This document shows positions 1-13,334 of a stretch of DNA of 64,000 bases, piece after piece. The stretch spans positions 19,080,001-19,144,000 of the forward strand of contig CM061109.1 in assembly GCA_030770545.1 (NCBI GenBank). Reading direction: 5' to 3'. Every line of letters begins with the position of its first letter. Position 1 is the first letter of the stretch. Source of the stretch: Macropodus opercularis. Its lineage: Eukaryota; Chordata; Actinopteri; Anabantiformes; Osphronemidae. The position numbers and the translations under genes were made by a program. The notes under the pieces were generated by a model. That model was not told the origin of the DNA and did no database searches. It saw only the letters and a program-made list of their open reading frames with translations.

Positions 1-215
1 GTGCGCGCCCACGAGCACGCGCGAGGAGCCTACGCCAGCAACTTATTTGACGGACAGCAGAGGTGGCCAATAGGATGCTAGTAGCGGGTATGGTTTGTCC
101 AATAGTAATCCGACATTCAATGGGCGTGTGACGTACGTGGGCGGGGCAAATGATGGGCACTGACGCTCGCTGGTCAACCGAGAAGTTAGAGAAGAAATTC
201 CGCAAAGAAGAGAAG
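1..215. promoter_or_regulatory. Upstream region and 5' flank of coq10b
   Basis: This stretch precedes the coq10b start codon at 216. It is rich in CpG for this window and has two CCAAT boxes at 67-71 and 99-103, plus a G/C-rich segment near 131-150. That is the look of a TATA-less housekeeping promoter, so it is the likely coq10b promoter and 5' UTR. No coding sequence of a left-hand neighbour is visible. The transcription start cannot be placed from sequence alone. Confidence 0.5.
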
Positions 216-3200
216 ATGGCGAAAGGTTGCCGCAACTTGAGAAAAGTAACTGCGTGCTTAAAACAGTTACCCTCTACAGCCAGTCGGGAAATACAGAGTC
301 GAAACAACCTTAGGTAAAGTATTTGATGTTTTTACTGTCGACTAAACCTGGGAAACCAGGTGAAGAGGCACCGACACACTCGGGCACCGTGAGAACCGTA
401 ACTTTCTGTTAACGTTGTTTCGAAGTAAATTGTATTTGTGCTAACGCCATAAACGCTCAGTGCGGCAGGTCTGAGCAAACGGTTTTTATGAGCTACATTT
501 TTTCTAGGATACCATTTTTTGTCAATAGTGAGAAATCCGCTAACTTCCACCAGAACGACCCCTTTAAACTGAACAAGCCTCACTGCGTTACCGTGGTAAC
601 GCTTTACAGACCCCGGGGTCCGTTACCCCTGTGTTAATACACGGAGCACGCGAGCCTCATAAAGGTTACAAATGAGTCTTTGAAGCGGCGGCGAATGAAG
701 GAGCTGTTAGTGAAAGGTCCCCTCTGAGCTTCCACATGTGGTAAAAGGACGACTCGCAACATGACGTTTATTGTGACGCCAGTACTTTGTTCTATCACTG
801 AACAAATACTGTGATTGATTGATTGATTCACTGCTTCAGGTGCTGGAGCTAATTCTGTAAGTTGTGGACGTACTGGCTAAATGTCACGAGATTATTTTAG
901 CAGCAGCTACAGCAGGTTTTGCAATGTCTGGACGTCCACTTTTATCTGGGGGAAGAATCCTGCAGAGGAAATGGGTTTGCACGCTAGCTGACTGGCACTA
1001 ACTTAAGTAACACAAAGTAACCGCTGTTAGACACAATTCAATCCCACTGTGTCTCTTGCACAATGTTGTGGAAGTTGGAAGTCCTCAAGAACTTTCACCC
1101 AGGAAAAATGGAGGTAGTCTGCACACAAAGATTTGCAGAATTGCAACCAATGTTGCCTGTGCTTCTGTAAGTTAGTGTAAGCCATTGCAGTATTCACTTT
1201 GTGCATCACATGCTGGTTTTGTGCACAGTGTCCTCTTTCATGGTCTTGAAGTTCAGTTTCCCTAATCATGACTTTCCATATCTGCACCCACACACCTGCA
1301 TGTGCTTATCAGTTTAAGGTCAGTGCTGTATGTCACCTGTATCAGATTTCCATGTAGTAGCGACTGGACTCTTTGAAGTGACCTGTAATAGAATAGGAAT
1401 TCAAAGCAGCATGTCACGACAGTCACAGAATAGGTGTTGTGGGTTTAAGTGGAGGATGACATGATCTTTTCCTGTCACATTAAGCAATGATGCAACCACT
1501 ACCGGTAGTTACATCTAGATGTACATGTTGAATGCGTTCTTAAGGTCATTGTGGGACGGGGCACCACAGCTGCAGTGGGTGACAGCTGGGCACTATGGAC
1601 AAATCGATCAGTCTTTGAGCTGTGAAGGATTAGGCTTCTCTTCAGTAATGGGGGAAACCCAGTGAACTCGTCAAAGGACAGTTTGACACTTGAGGACTGT
1701 ATTAACTCTGCTAGGACTTTTACAGTCAGGACATTCAGATTGTGTGTTTTCTGTTAAAAAGTGTTTCGTTAGTATGTGGTTGTTGTAAAGCTTAAGTCTA
1801 ATCATCCACCCGATTCTGCAAATTCATGCTGCCTCAGGCCAAACCGAAAGTACAGGTACAGAAACGTTAGCAGACAGGAAGCCGTTTGCCCAGATCTGCA
1901 CCGCTTTCCCAGATAGGACATAGGTTGGTGTCCTTGACCTTGTTCTGTTCTGATTTCCTGGCATATACCTGGTGTTTTATTTGAATGACAAATGCCTGGC
2001 GGGTGTTGTTACTAGTCACGTCTGCTGTTTCCCAAGGAGAAAGGTTTAATGTTGCATCTTGTGACTCTGTTCTTGATCTTCAACTGTTATTATGTATTGG
2101 ATTCTGTGTAAAAGGAGATCAGGAGGAATCAGTCAGTGTCCTCATGTTGCTCTCTAAAACTGAAGCTCGACAAACACTGACACAGTTTGATGAATCTTGT
2201 ATCATGCAGGGAAAGTGAATTTCACATTCCACCTGCTGTTCAAAACTGAAATCACTGCTGAACTATGTCACCATGATATTTCTCTCATTAAAACAATGAA
2301 TTAATATGATTATCAATCTAAATTTTGCATCACTCCAAGAGAGACGTCCTTGTATGGCAGCAGCATTTGATCTTCTTTCACAGATGAAAACTGCTCTGTT
2401 GTTCTTTTGTTCAGCTCTCAGCTTGGTTTTTGAACCGTGTTGGTGTCATCCTTGTTTGCTTGCGATTAGATATCTGTCATCATGTGGGATCCTGATGACG
2501 CGAGTGCCTCCCCTGCTCGGAGCTGCCATGCCCGGGCGCTGTGTGGCATTGCCTGCCCGTAGCTTCTTCAACCTCGCCGATTCCTTTTCCAAGAGGAAGG
2601 AGTACTCAGAGAGGCGCGTCATTGGGTGAGTCTATTACATGAATGGAAATGCGAGAATGATTTTGTTTTATTGCATTTTACCACCTTTATTGTGTTGATT
2701 AAATACCGTTTCCGTCCAACCAATCATTCACTAATCTTTGTAATTTTCTGGCATGACAAATCCTTAGTGGAAACAAGTGGTATCTTAAATTATGACATAC
2801 TTGAAACAGGCCTAGTAGACTTTGTTCAGACAGACTGCATTAAGACAATGTAGGGGCCTGGGGACATGAGTTGGGTTTGTGTTGTTTCCTGTACCTGTGA
2901 TACAATCCAGGAAATCCAGGTACAGGGAAGATGTGTGTATTCAAGGGCTTATTGGAGCCTAAAACAGAGCACACGATCTTGAGGTAAACGGTTCCCTGTG
3001 GTGTTCGTCTTCTCTGCAGTACAAACAAATAAAATGCAGGTATTTCTTTCACACACGGTTAATCTCTAACTGAACATGAACCACAGTCCGGATTATAGAC
3101 TTTATTATGACTTAATTTCTAAAACAAATATTCTCAAACAGTTCATTGCCAAATAAGAACAAAGAAAGGTTGAAACCTAAAACGTCTGATTGAACATGTC

Positions 3201-4826
3201 TAAAGAATCAACTTTCTAGACCGTGCATGCATGTATATGAAACGTCTCAGTGCCCTTCACAACAAGTAGGATTAAATACATTAAAGTACAATAATACTAC
3301 AGGCTAAATACTGTTTAAGTTCCTAGAGGTTGTTAGCCTTCACAGATCATAAGTGGTGTCTTATCTGAGCCTCTACGTATGTGTCTCTGTATGACGCACT
3401 AAATGTCCTCCTGTGTTCCCTGTGGAGGTCACCGGCACTAAATCTGCTTGTATAAATAGCTACAAGCTGCCACAGCTATAGTTGAAGTAACACTCTTACA
3501 TAACAGTAGGGATCGAGATCCATTCACTGCATCCTTCTTCTGTGTCTCTCTGCTCTTCACTGACCCAGTTTAGACTTGACTGAGTTGTTCTACTGCGCCA
3601 GCCATGTTTAGTTATGTCACAACTGGTGACCTCCATGTGCTTTGCCTCGTGCAGCTTTGCATGGGTGTGTTGGCACACTGGTAACTTAATGTCTTTGCTC
3701 TGTCCGACTCCTCAGGTATTCCATGCAGGAGATATACGATGTGGTGGCTGGGGTAGAAAACTATCGCCTCTTTGTTCCCTGGTGTAAGAAGTCTGACGTG
3801 GTGTTCCAGCGTTCTGGTTTCTGCAAGGCAAAATTAGCCGTGGGCTTTCCTCCCGTCATGGAGAACTACACCTCGCTTGTCACCACCGTGCGACCCCACC
3901 TGGTGAAGGTAGGCTACAGCCTCCCGCCCCACGTCCCCAAGTAGATTCTCCCTGAAGAACACCGATTACTGTGACATGTAAACACCTAATCAGGTTGTTA
4001 ATCTGCTTTTTCAAGTGTGCATGCGCAGCATAAAGTCTGTGACTGCCTGCAGACTCTGTCCTGACCTGTTGGCTCAGACGGGAGATCATTACAGCGAGCG
4101 ATGTGGCCTTTTTAAAATAAATAACATGAGCAAAGAAGCAACTAAAAATAGGTGTTTGTAGACCTTTTAAATACGACCCTTTCTGCTGTACGTTTCTTCA
4201 ATTTAGTTTGTAGAAGTCTCCCAGCAAACCAGTTACAACTAATGTGCACACGTTGTCTTTCAGGCAGCCTGTTCAGATGGTAAACTGTTCAACCATTTGG
4301 AGACAGTTTGGCGTTTCAGCCCAGGCCTCCCAGGTTACCCTCGGACCTGCACTGTGGATTTTGCTGTAAGTTGTAGACAGATCTCTTTGTGACCGTGGCT
4401 GGATGTTTACAATGAAGACGGCAAATATGTGAGGGGCCTAATTCTGTCCAGTGTCTTTGCGTATGAGGGGATGGTTGTGGTTTAACCTTTGGTCTGTGTG
4501 TGCATTGGTGTTTTCACATGTCTGAGCTTGGCACATCTGTAGTTGAGAGTTGTATTTCCCATTGGACAGGTTTCAAACTTAGACATGCACGCACACTTGT
4601 GACGTATTAAACCCAGCTGCTAATTTCACCCTCTGCATTCTTTCCCTCCCCTGCCCAGATCTCCTTTGAGTTCCGTTCCCTCCTTCACTCCCAGCTGGCT
4701 CACGTCTTCTTTGACGAGGTGGTGAAACAGATGGTTTCGGCATTTGAGCGCCGCGCTGCCAACGTATACGGCGCCGAGACACAGATCCCTCGTGAGCTCA
4801 TGTTCCACGAGGTTCACCACACGTAG
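216..4826 (+). CDS. coq10b: Coenzyme Q-binding protein COQ10 homolog B, mitochondrial (5 coding exons)
   Basis: COQ10 is a START/polyketide-cyclase-like lipid-binding protein of the mitochondrial inner membrane that binds coenzyme Q and is needed for its normal use in respiration. Coding exons: 216-313, 2422-2625, 3716-3908, 4264-4365, 4659-4826; phases agree at every junction and the sum is 765 nt (254 residues). The body matches the vertebrate family closely: KRKEYSERR, GYSMQEIYDVV, FVPWCKKSDV, FNHLETVWRFSPGLPGYPRTC, SFEFRSLLHSQLAHVFFDEVVKQM and the C-terminal HEVHHT. The first exon is basic with no acidic run, as expected of a mitochondrial presequence. Its assignment rests on ATG context, a gtaaag donor and phase fit with the acceptor at 2420-2421, so residues 1-33 are less certain than the rest. 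The A and B paralogs are separated here by context: coq10b lies beside hspd1 in vertebrates. Confidence 0.93.
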
Positions 4827-7800
4827 CGTCACCTCTGCTGCACCCACACAGATACTCCTGATGCCAACGTTACAGAGGGATAGATGGGGAAAGGAGGTAG
4901 AGACAACAAAGCGACGCCTTGTGTTCTAACTGAAAGCAGCAGTGCCTTTCTCACAGCAATGACCAAGTTTCTTCAGACAGTTTTCATTGTCCTTCATAAT
5001 AATTAATGCGGATACATCAGCTAACTTTTACCATGGTGCTAATCTCACACAGGTTGTTTCCATTTCATTGTCAACAGCTCAGAAGTTCCAGGTGAAATAA
5101 TGGTCCAGCTGTGTTTAGTCAGTCATCTGTAAACGCGCTATTCTCAGTAGCTCACTACGCTGCTCTAACCACCATTTTTACCAGGAACACTGCATCAAAT
5201 ATTAGTTTAAAAAGCTGCTGTGGGAAAATGTAGAGAAGTAAATGTCTTCCCAAAATAATCACATTTCAAGGACCAGTGAATAGTTGCAGGGATGGGACAG
5301 ACCATCATCAGTGTGTTGAACCTCACTGTTTTACTGATCTCTGTAGCTCTGTCTTCTTCCACCTCATCGTGATGTGTGTCTTCTCTAATTATTACAACAG
5401 AGGAACAGGAAGAAGCACATTTGGTATTTTAGATTCACTTTAAATGCAGATCAGCGTATTTGAAGCTGTTACGAGAGAAGGGACCACTTTGAAGAACACC
5501 ACCATAACCAGGTGTCTGCAGAGCCAGAAGTAAATCTTCTGTCATTTGAAGGTAAAGTCATATAAAGTTGTTAGTCTGTGTGATGTGCAATAACCTGTGA
5601 ACTTGGTACATATTAATATTGGACTAGCACTGAATGAGAAAGATGTGAAGCTATCAGTCAGTGGTGATAATGCGCTTTAGTTTAAAGGTTTACTGCTCAT
5701 CCCAGGTTAACCCACGTTCAGGTCCATCTATCACCTGACTTCCCATGACCCTCATCATGTGATGAGTCAGGATTATAATTACGGGGTTATGTTAGCGATC
5801 CACTGCAGAAGAGCTGGGTTATTCATATTATGGATTGAATGCAACTGCAAAGAATGGCACAGTGGTATTTCATTGGGTTGTTTTGTTCATTTGCATATTT
5901 TAATTGAGCAAAACAAACCTTAAATACCAGCATACACAGACCATTTATATCCAGACCCACTAAACCATGTTCATTCATTCTGTGGTTACAGCAGTGCAGC
6001 ACACTGAGGATGGCTTGTTGAATACGGGTCTGCACTAACCTGAAAATCACAGCTGAGATATGGGTCATTACTCAAGAATCATGTTATACGACTGCTCGAC
6101 ACACAGGAAGATAAGAAAATATTAGTGGTCACTGTACGACCAGAGTCCAGGTAGTATTTAAGGCTGGAGGCTGATTCGTCATGATGGACAACGGCACAAA
6201 ACAGAAGAGCATATTAAACTCAGACAGCATCACGGTAGGAGAGCACAGCAGACTAAATTCCCCTCAAACACGTCCTTTTCATTAGAGTCCAACTCAAAGA
6301 CACTGTCATACATGCGACAGCTAAAGAAACTCCACGAGTCAAGTCAGAGACGTACTGTGAACTATCAGGACTTCACGCCTTTCAGAGGGTGCTCAGCTTT
6401 GTATTTACGTATTAGTAGGTGATGGTGTCGGCTTTTCTTTTCAGTGTGTACACTACGCTCTCGTCAGTATTTAGGGAGCAGCGCTGGACACGGATGTTAC
6501 AGCAGTCTTTTCAAAGTGTGCAATATTAGTAGTAATGAGTGTTATTGTAAAAATGCAGCTACACCAACATGTACAGTCAGTTGATGTAGGGGCCAACCCG
6601 GCTGGCAGAAGGCCTGTGTTTATCGAACCTGCACCGGCCGCTGAGCGGGAGCAAAGAGACGTTTATCAAAATATCACGGGCCAACGTAAAGCCAAAGATG
6701 CGATCCAGCAGCAGATTAAATAATTGTTTGCTAAAAACGGGGCCTGTTCATATCTGTGACTTTACCCTCCGCCCTGAAACCTTCGATTCAACCAGTCCAA
6801 ACCAAACCGCTCAAGTGCCTCCTGGCAACATATGTGTTATAACGCTCTACACTTTATATTTATTGTAGTTTAAGTGTAAATATTGGTTTAAAGATGACTT
6901 GAGACGTATAAACTGCTTTGAACGTTGTTTTTCTGTGTTTTGATGGAAAAGGACTTGTGTAAATGAGGTTTTGGGTCTTCAGGACTTCAGAAGAATGTAA
7001 TGACTGCATGTTGTATATTTTTTTTCTATTAAAAATATCAAACCGTTTGTTTTGAGTGTGCTGTGTTCTCCAACAGATACAAGAATGCATAAGGTTTGGA
7101 AATGCCACTGCTGGCAAAGGCCACGACCCAGTTCTAGAAGTTGTGATCAGACTAGGTTTAAATAACAAATGGCAAATTTGACAACATTTAAGTTTATTTA
7201 AATTTGTTTTTAAACACCAGTAACCATCTGTTGTACCAAACAAAAGTCAAATTATCAGCCGTTTGCAGTGGAAGCATTAAATGTTGACCATCAGCAGTTG
7301 AGCTTCTCAGCAGAGACCTTGAACTTCCCTAAACTTCTCTTACATAGAATCAGGCTTGAATTAACGGTGATGGTAAAACTAACGCACAAAGTTTGCTGTG
7401 AAGCTCAGTAAACCCTTGTATCGACTACAGCCTGATCTTCTCTCCACCCGATGGACTTTACATGTCACCTCAGAGACACAGATGACCCTTAAAACACGGT
7501 AACAAAACTGTTTTAATTAAATCAAATTACATTTTACCATGACATATACAGAACAAAAGAATTAACAAAAAACTAAGACAAATAAAAGGACAAACGTTCC
7601 TGGCTATGCTTCTCACACAGGACCTTCAATAATTCACATCAATGTTAGTTTCTGTGAAGATGGTGTGATCATCACTTTACTACTTCTTCCACAGATCAAA
7701 CATCACCTGTATGAGTATTTTTAAAGATGAATTATGATTTTTTTTTTTTTTTGCACACGATGGTTCACTGTGCAGAGCCATGAAGTCAACGCGGTGTAGT

Positions 7801-8036
7801 AACTGAGCTTGATGGGGTCTCCACCTCCAGGACTGGGTAAACGAGGCTGGTTCCTCCAGAAACCCAGACGAGGAGGCAGTGGGCAGAATGTAGAAGTGGG
7901 GGCAGCGCTCACGGCCATCAGTCAGTATGGCAGAGTTTGGTGGAGGTGGCTGCAGGTTCTCGTAGCATGTGTTCCTCAGCCACCCCCAGCACCACTCAGC
8001 CTAATAGTCTGTAGAGCAACACTCAGGAGGACTGGC
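4827..8036. other. Convergent spacer: 3' UTRs of coq10b and hspd1
   Basis: The two genes converge here. An ATTAAA at 7028-7033 could end a long coq10b 3' UTR, and TTTATT at 7193-7198 read on the - strand is one candidate poly(A) signal for hspd1; neither is proven. A run of about fifteen T lies at 7739-7752. The region is A+T-rich and I see no protein-coding exon, RNA gene or recognisable transposon in it. Confidence 0.5.
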
Positions 8037-10963
8037 TTAGAAACCCATGCCACCTCCCATGCCGCCCATTCCACCCATTCCTCCCATGCCTCCTGGCACC
8101 TCCTTCTCCTCCTTGGGAATTTCTGTGACTACAGCCTCAGCGGTAGAGAGGAGAGAGGCTACGCCTGCGGCGTCCAATAGCGCCGTCCTCACCACCTGCA
8201 GGACACAACAGAATTTTTACAACCTCATTCAAGTTCGGCATCAAATGTTTTTAACTTTAGAACGCTTCAGACGCAAACCAAAAAAAACTTTCTATAGGTT
8301 TTACTGGCTGTACTTTAAAATATTATTAGCGTTAGTCTAAGACTTTCCATGGAGTAAAGCCACCTGATTTGTACCTTTGTGGGGTCAATGATGCCCTTCT
8401 CCACCATGTTGACGTACTCTCCCAGCATGGCGTCATAGCCAATCTCAGCTGGTCCCTGCAGGATCCTCTCCACCACTAGCGAACCCTCCACGCCTGCGTT
8501 CTTAGCGATGGTCATGGCTGGGATACGGAGCGCCCGTTTGATGATGTCCACACCTGTTCGTGGAGGAAAAACAGTTTCAGGTGAGCTTTGCTGAAATCTA
8601 ATATCTTCTCACTTTTTCCAATTTAGAAACTGGTCTATCTGAAAGCATTAAAAAGCACATTTGGCCTCTGAAAAGCATTTCAACCTGGTTTTAGTTTCGC
8701 TGTGATAAGTACAGTGATTCTGTTAGAAAGTATCAGCTTTGATTAAATCACTGACCGATCTTCTGGTCGGCGTTGGCTGTCTTCAGAACATCCAGAGACG
8801 GGATGCAGCGCAGCAGAGCACAGCCTCCGCCTGGAACAATGCCCTCCTCCACAGCTGCCCTGGTGGCGTTCAGCGCATCTGTCACACGGTCTTTCTTCTC
8901 ATTCACCTCCACGTCACTCGTTCCTCCGATCTGGAACGAAGCAGTGTTTTCAGAGCTACACTTGGCTGGTCAGCTTTCTGTGTCTGCAGCACTTCAGTCT
9001 GACACGTACCTTGAGCACGGCCACCCCATCCGACAGCTTGGCCAGCCTCTCATTGAGCTTCTCCTTCTCGTAGTCGCTGGTGGTGTTTTCCAGCTGCTCT
9101 GCGATCTCCACTGCCCGTCTCTCCACGTCAGCAGGCTTTCCTCCTCCCTTCAGCAGCAGGGTGTCATCCTTGGTGATCTGCACCTCACCGACCTTGCCAA
9201 AGTCATGAGCCTGGACGTCTTCGAGAGCCAGACCCAGAGCTTCATCTCCAAACACCTGGAGAAGACAGAAGTTAAAATGTAGGTGTCTGCTGAGGCTTTT
9301 TATGGAGGAAGTGAAGAAACGTGCAGATGCTCAGTGAATTGACATGTGGACTTACAGTGCCCCCAGTGGCGATGGCCATATCTTTCAGCTGGTTCTTCCT
9401 ATTGTCTCCAAAGCCTGGGGCTTTAACAGCCACCACCTGAAGTCCAACTTTGAGTCTGCAAATTAAGTAGTTAAATATTAATTTGTCTCTTATTCGGGTC
9501 AGAGTAAACTAATCTGCATCTCGCTTTTGAGAAAGTAGGCCTAACAAAAAGTACCTGTTGAGAACCAGGGTGCTCAGAGCCTCCCCGTCCACATCCTCAG
9601 CAATGATAACCAGCGGTTTGCGGTGCTGGTTGGCAATCTCCAGGGCTGGCACGATGCTCTGGACGCTGGAGATCTTCTTCTCACTCAGCAGCAGATAGGC
9701 ATCCTGGAACTCACATTTCTGACCTGACAGATTTGATTAGAATATGTTAGAGGCACGTTCAAATATAGCAAAGTTTCAAAGTTCAGTACGAGAAGAGATC
9801 CAGAAGCCAGGGAGAGCATTTTTACCCTTGGCAGTGTTGATGAAGTAGGGGGAGATGTAACCACGGTCAAACTTCATTCCCTCGATGATCTCCAGCTCAT
9901 CGTGCAGTGTCTTCCCATCCTGACACATTAGCACAGAAAGACTGTGTCAACTTTAGTTACACAACAAGATCTCCAGTGTCACCAGATCTCCAGGTATTTT
10001 CTACAAATAACTGAAGGTTAACGAAGTGAACCTTGACTGTGATGACTCCCTTGCGGCCAACTTTCTTCATGGCGTTGGAGATGACGTTACCAATTTCCAC
10101 GTCTCCATTGGCTGAGATCGTAGCGACCTGGAAGATGTGATTAAAGCTTTGATAAGATTCAAGAACCTTTTTAATTGTTTTGACGAACAACCTGGATGTT
10201 AATGATCAGCAGGAGAGATATCACAGGTGATTCTCTACATTTTCCATTTAATGGCTTTTTCCCCCTCAGAAGTCAGAACATATTTGAGAAGGGTGTCAGA
10301 CGTTCTCTGTGACATTTTACCTGTGCGATCTCCTCAGGAGTGGTGACTGGCTTGGAGAGCTTCTTCAGTTCATTAATGATGGTCTCTACGGCCATCATGA
10401 CTCCGCGGCGGATCTCCACGGGGTTGGCGCCTTTGCTGATGTTGTCGAACCCCTCTTTGGCAATGGCACGGGCCAGCACGGTGGCTGTGGTGGTGCCGTC
10501 GCCGGCTTCCTCGTTGGTGTTGTTAGCCACGTCCTGGACCAGCTTGGCACCAATGTTCTTGTACTTGTCCTTCAGGTCGATGCTCTTGGCCACCGTCACG
10601 CCGTCCTTGGTGACCTTAGGGCTGCCCCAGCTCTGCTCAATGATGACAGTGCGGCCCTGGAGTGGACATAAATTCAAATTAAGGCACTTCTGTTGTCTAC
10701 TACACTAGAACTGACCCAAATTCATGTTTCTCAGAATTAGAACGTGAAGCCTTGTACTCTGAACCCAAGATATCAAGCCCTCACGTTACCTTTGGGCCCA
10801 TTGTGACAGCCACAGCATCGGCCAACAGGTCCACTCCCTGCAGCATGAGGGCACGGGCGTCAGCGCCGAACTTCACATCCTTGGCGTAGGCTCGTGTCAG
10901 GTGAGGAGCCAGTGCCCGGCACACGGGCCTCACCTGCTTCATGACTGCTGGCAAACGAAACAT
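8037..10963 (-). CDS. hspd1: 60 kDa heat shock protein, mitochondrial (Hsp60 chaperonin), 10 coding exons
   Basis: Hsp60 forms the ring chaperonin of the mitochondrial matrix and folds imported proteins with ATP and its lid Hsp10. Coding exons on the - strand, in order: 10963-10790, 10656-10321, 10127-10032, 9919-9826, 9723-9555, 9455-9356, 9255-9010, 8930-8756, 8553-8375, 8195-8037. The sum is 1728 nt, 575 residues (human 573). Visible landmarks: an Arg-rich presequence ending ...LTRAYAKDVKFG, the TMGPKGRTVIIEQSWG start of the equatorial domain, the nucleotide-binding EEAGDGTTTATVLARAI, the apical SPYFINTAKGQKCEFQDAY and VIIAEDVDGEALSTLV, the KEKLNERLAKLSDGVAVLK hinge region, the equatorial NATRAAVEEGIVPGGGCALL, and the C-terminal Gly-Gly-Met repeat ending GMGF. 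All junctions are GT/AG and in phase. It is divergent to hspe1 and convergent to coq10b. No damage is visible. Confidence 0.97.
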
Positions 10964-12286
10964 CTCTGTGGGAATAAAAGAGACAATGAAAAAATATAAT
11001 AACCTTAACGCCTGTGTTCCTTTGCTGTCTGAATTCAAATCTGCCGCTTTTTTGGACGGCTGCATGTTCCTGTCACAGGGAACCAAAGTACACTTTAATA
11101 ATTACTCTCCAAACTCTTCCACCCCCACCCTGTGTCAGACGAGGACAGATTATACATTACAAAGCTAAACGGCGCCCCTAGTGGCCAACTGTGACACATG
11201 TAGCTGGTTTTAAATTAACACACCCACCTCCTTAATTACCTTTGATCCAACTACTAGTATTATTTAAACTTCACAGATGTGAGTAAAAGCTAAATGTGTA
11301 AAAACAAAAAGTCAATGAAAACGAAAACATTCAGGGGCATTGTTTAAAAAAAGTAATAAAATTAAATATATGTAAAGAAAAGGCAAAAGAAATCAAGCGA
11401 GGGTCAGGCTACAAATCAACACTTTCAGACGTTATTAACAGCATTTCGAGAGGAGGAGAATGGATAAATCAGTGCAAAACAGGCACCGGGAGTAAAGGTT
11501 TAGACCGTAGATTTGAGTGTGTCCCGTCTGTCTCCTGCAGCAGTTCAGTTACGTTGACACTAATGCATTTCATCTTTGAACGCAGGAGTTTGTCATGTAC
11601 TCTTATTTACTGTCTTACATGGGACAGACTCAAAGTCCTTGAACGGAGGATTAGCACATGAGGATTCCAACGTCTACCCCCGTTCTCAGATTTTGAAATA
11701 ATTTCTTCCAGTTAAAAATTTAAATCCTTTACGAATTAACTGATTTTAAGATGCAGAACGACAAGCTGATCCCAAACGCAGTTCCTTGTAAACCCGCGTG
11801 TGCTCGTCACAAGGTCACATTGGAAAAGCGTGTGCGGAACTGGCTCCATCCATGGTCAAGACAATTAGAGACGCCATTTAATCAATAATCACGCACAGTG
11901 AGAACTACCCAGAGCCAAAGGTTTGATTTAATTAGGCTTATCTACAAGCACTCAAGCCTCACAGACCTGACACTACGGTGAAATAGGTTTGGTGAGACGA
12001 ACACGACACTCTTCATTAAATAGCATTTTGTGGAGGAAGCTTAAACGAGCGGCCACGGAAACGTTTAAGCGGCTTGTAAAAGTCTAAACACATCTCAGCG
12101 TGTTCCGTTTTGCTGTTATTCATACAAATCTGTTCGCCTTTTGAAATGAAATTAATCCTGGAAAGTAACGCTACTCATTGAAAGTATCTTCCTCGCTAGT
12201 AGAAACAAACGATAGCGTCCGTTCAAAACACTTAGTTCGTCATGCGAACTACACATAAATAGAGTTTATAACATTACAACACTTAC

Positions 12287-12400
12287 TTGTTGGGAATAAA
12301 AGATTGTAGGTCTGCAAGTCGGAATGCTACAATTGCTGGAGAGCAGTGCCGTGTGGTGCAACCAAGAAGAGACTGCACGTGGTTTTTCACATCCGGGTAA
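12287..12400 (-). other. hspd1: Probable 5' non-coding exon of hspd1 (5' limit approximate)
   Basis: On the - strand a consensus donor (gtaagt, 12286-12281) follows a short A/C-rich segment, and the hspd1 ATG exon at 10963 is preceded by a good acceptor (cccacag). An untranslated first exon spliced across an intron of about 1.3 kb is known for vertebrate HSPD1. The 5' end of the exon cannot be fixed by eye; 12400 is a guess. Confidence 0.45.
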
Positions 12401-13334
12401 TTTACCGGCCCGCCCCGTAACGTGGATAAACGCATACCTAGAATCAATATAGCACATATTTAATCTTACCATAGAATGTAACTCATATGGTACAAAGATA
12501 ATACATCTTAATTTTAACGTTTACTTCACGTTACTTTAATATATGCCATAAAATACACACAGACCGAAAAGGTTATGTATGTTTGTCCCAGCGTAATTAT
12601 GAATTCTCGTTCTCGGGCGGACGGTTCCAGAATTTTCTCGCGTGTCATTGGAGGAAAAAATTAAAGGTCAAAGTTGACATTGTGCAACATTGCCTCAACT
12701 TTAAACTGTATGAATAACAAATCAGTCAATTCAAAGTGTTTATAATGTGCAGCGCGACGTGACTGATAGGACAGTCGATGCAAATATAAAACTATGTGTA
12801 GCGTTGCACATGTCTGTAAAAGGTGCGCTAGAAGCTTCTCTCGCGGCAAGTTCGAGACACGCGTTTTTTCACTCGAACTTTATTAACAGCACCCAAATCT
12901 GTCTATGTGCAAATTAAATTTTTTTTGTTTGATAAAGTGCTTAATTTGTAAAGTACTTTAGGTTTATAGCTATTATTTAAATGAAATATGTCTGGGGTTA
13001 GTCGCAAGAATCATTCTGTTTGAATGTCAATTACTGTGACAATTTGATGTACAGTTTGTCCTTGAACCTACTAATGTAACAACACATATTAAAGCCACAG
13101 TAACAAATGCTTTTATTTGCCAAACGGTTTATTACGTCAAATTAAAGTCGTGATGAGTCATGTTTATACATACAACGGTTTGCTAATAAAGTTTGTTTAA
13201 ATAAAGTTAATGGTAAGCACTGCGCATGCACGTTCTGGAGATTTCCTCACGTGGAGAGATTCACTGTCAGTGTGTTCCATCCACGCGCACGGACGAACCG
13301 GGTGTATCTCCACGTCGACTCTCATCAAACACAA
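12401..13334. promoter_or_regulatory. Bidirectional hspd1/hspe1 promoter region
   Basis: This spacer lies between the likely hspd1 first exon (-) and the hspe1 ATG (+). Vertebrate HSPD1 and HSPE1 share a divergent heat-inducible promoter, which gives the two chaperonin subunits joint control. Here it holds a perfect heat shock element (12625-12637), a reverse CCAAT box (12647-12651), and a second two-unit GAA-TTC element at 12831-12838. Sequence near 13221-13320 is CpG-rich and likely includes the hspe1 5' UTR. Confidence 0.7.
12625..12637. promoter_or_regulatory. Heat shock element, three perfect alternating units
   Basis: The bases read TTC-CA-GAA-TT-TTC: three inverted 5-bp HSF1 units with correct 2-bp spacing and no mismatch. 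A CCAAT box on the - strand (ATTGG, 12647-12651) follows ten bases later. Its place between the two chaperonin genes fits stress induction of both. Confidence 0.75.

Noticed and set aside
811..830. GATT microsatellite in coq10b intron 1
   Set aside because: Short simple repeat of no evident role.
2840..3052. Small open frames inside coq10b intron 2
   Set aside because: No codon bias or homology visible; the intron is bounded by well-matched splice sites.
7739..7752. T run near the hspd1 3' end
   Set aside because: Simple homopolymer; no reason to call a terminator in a pol II context.
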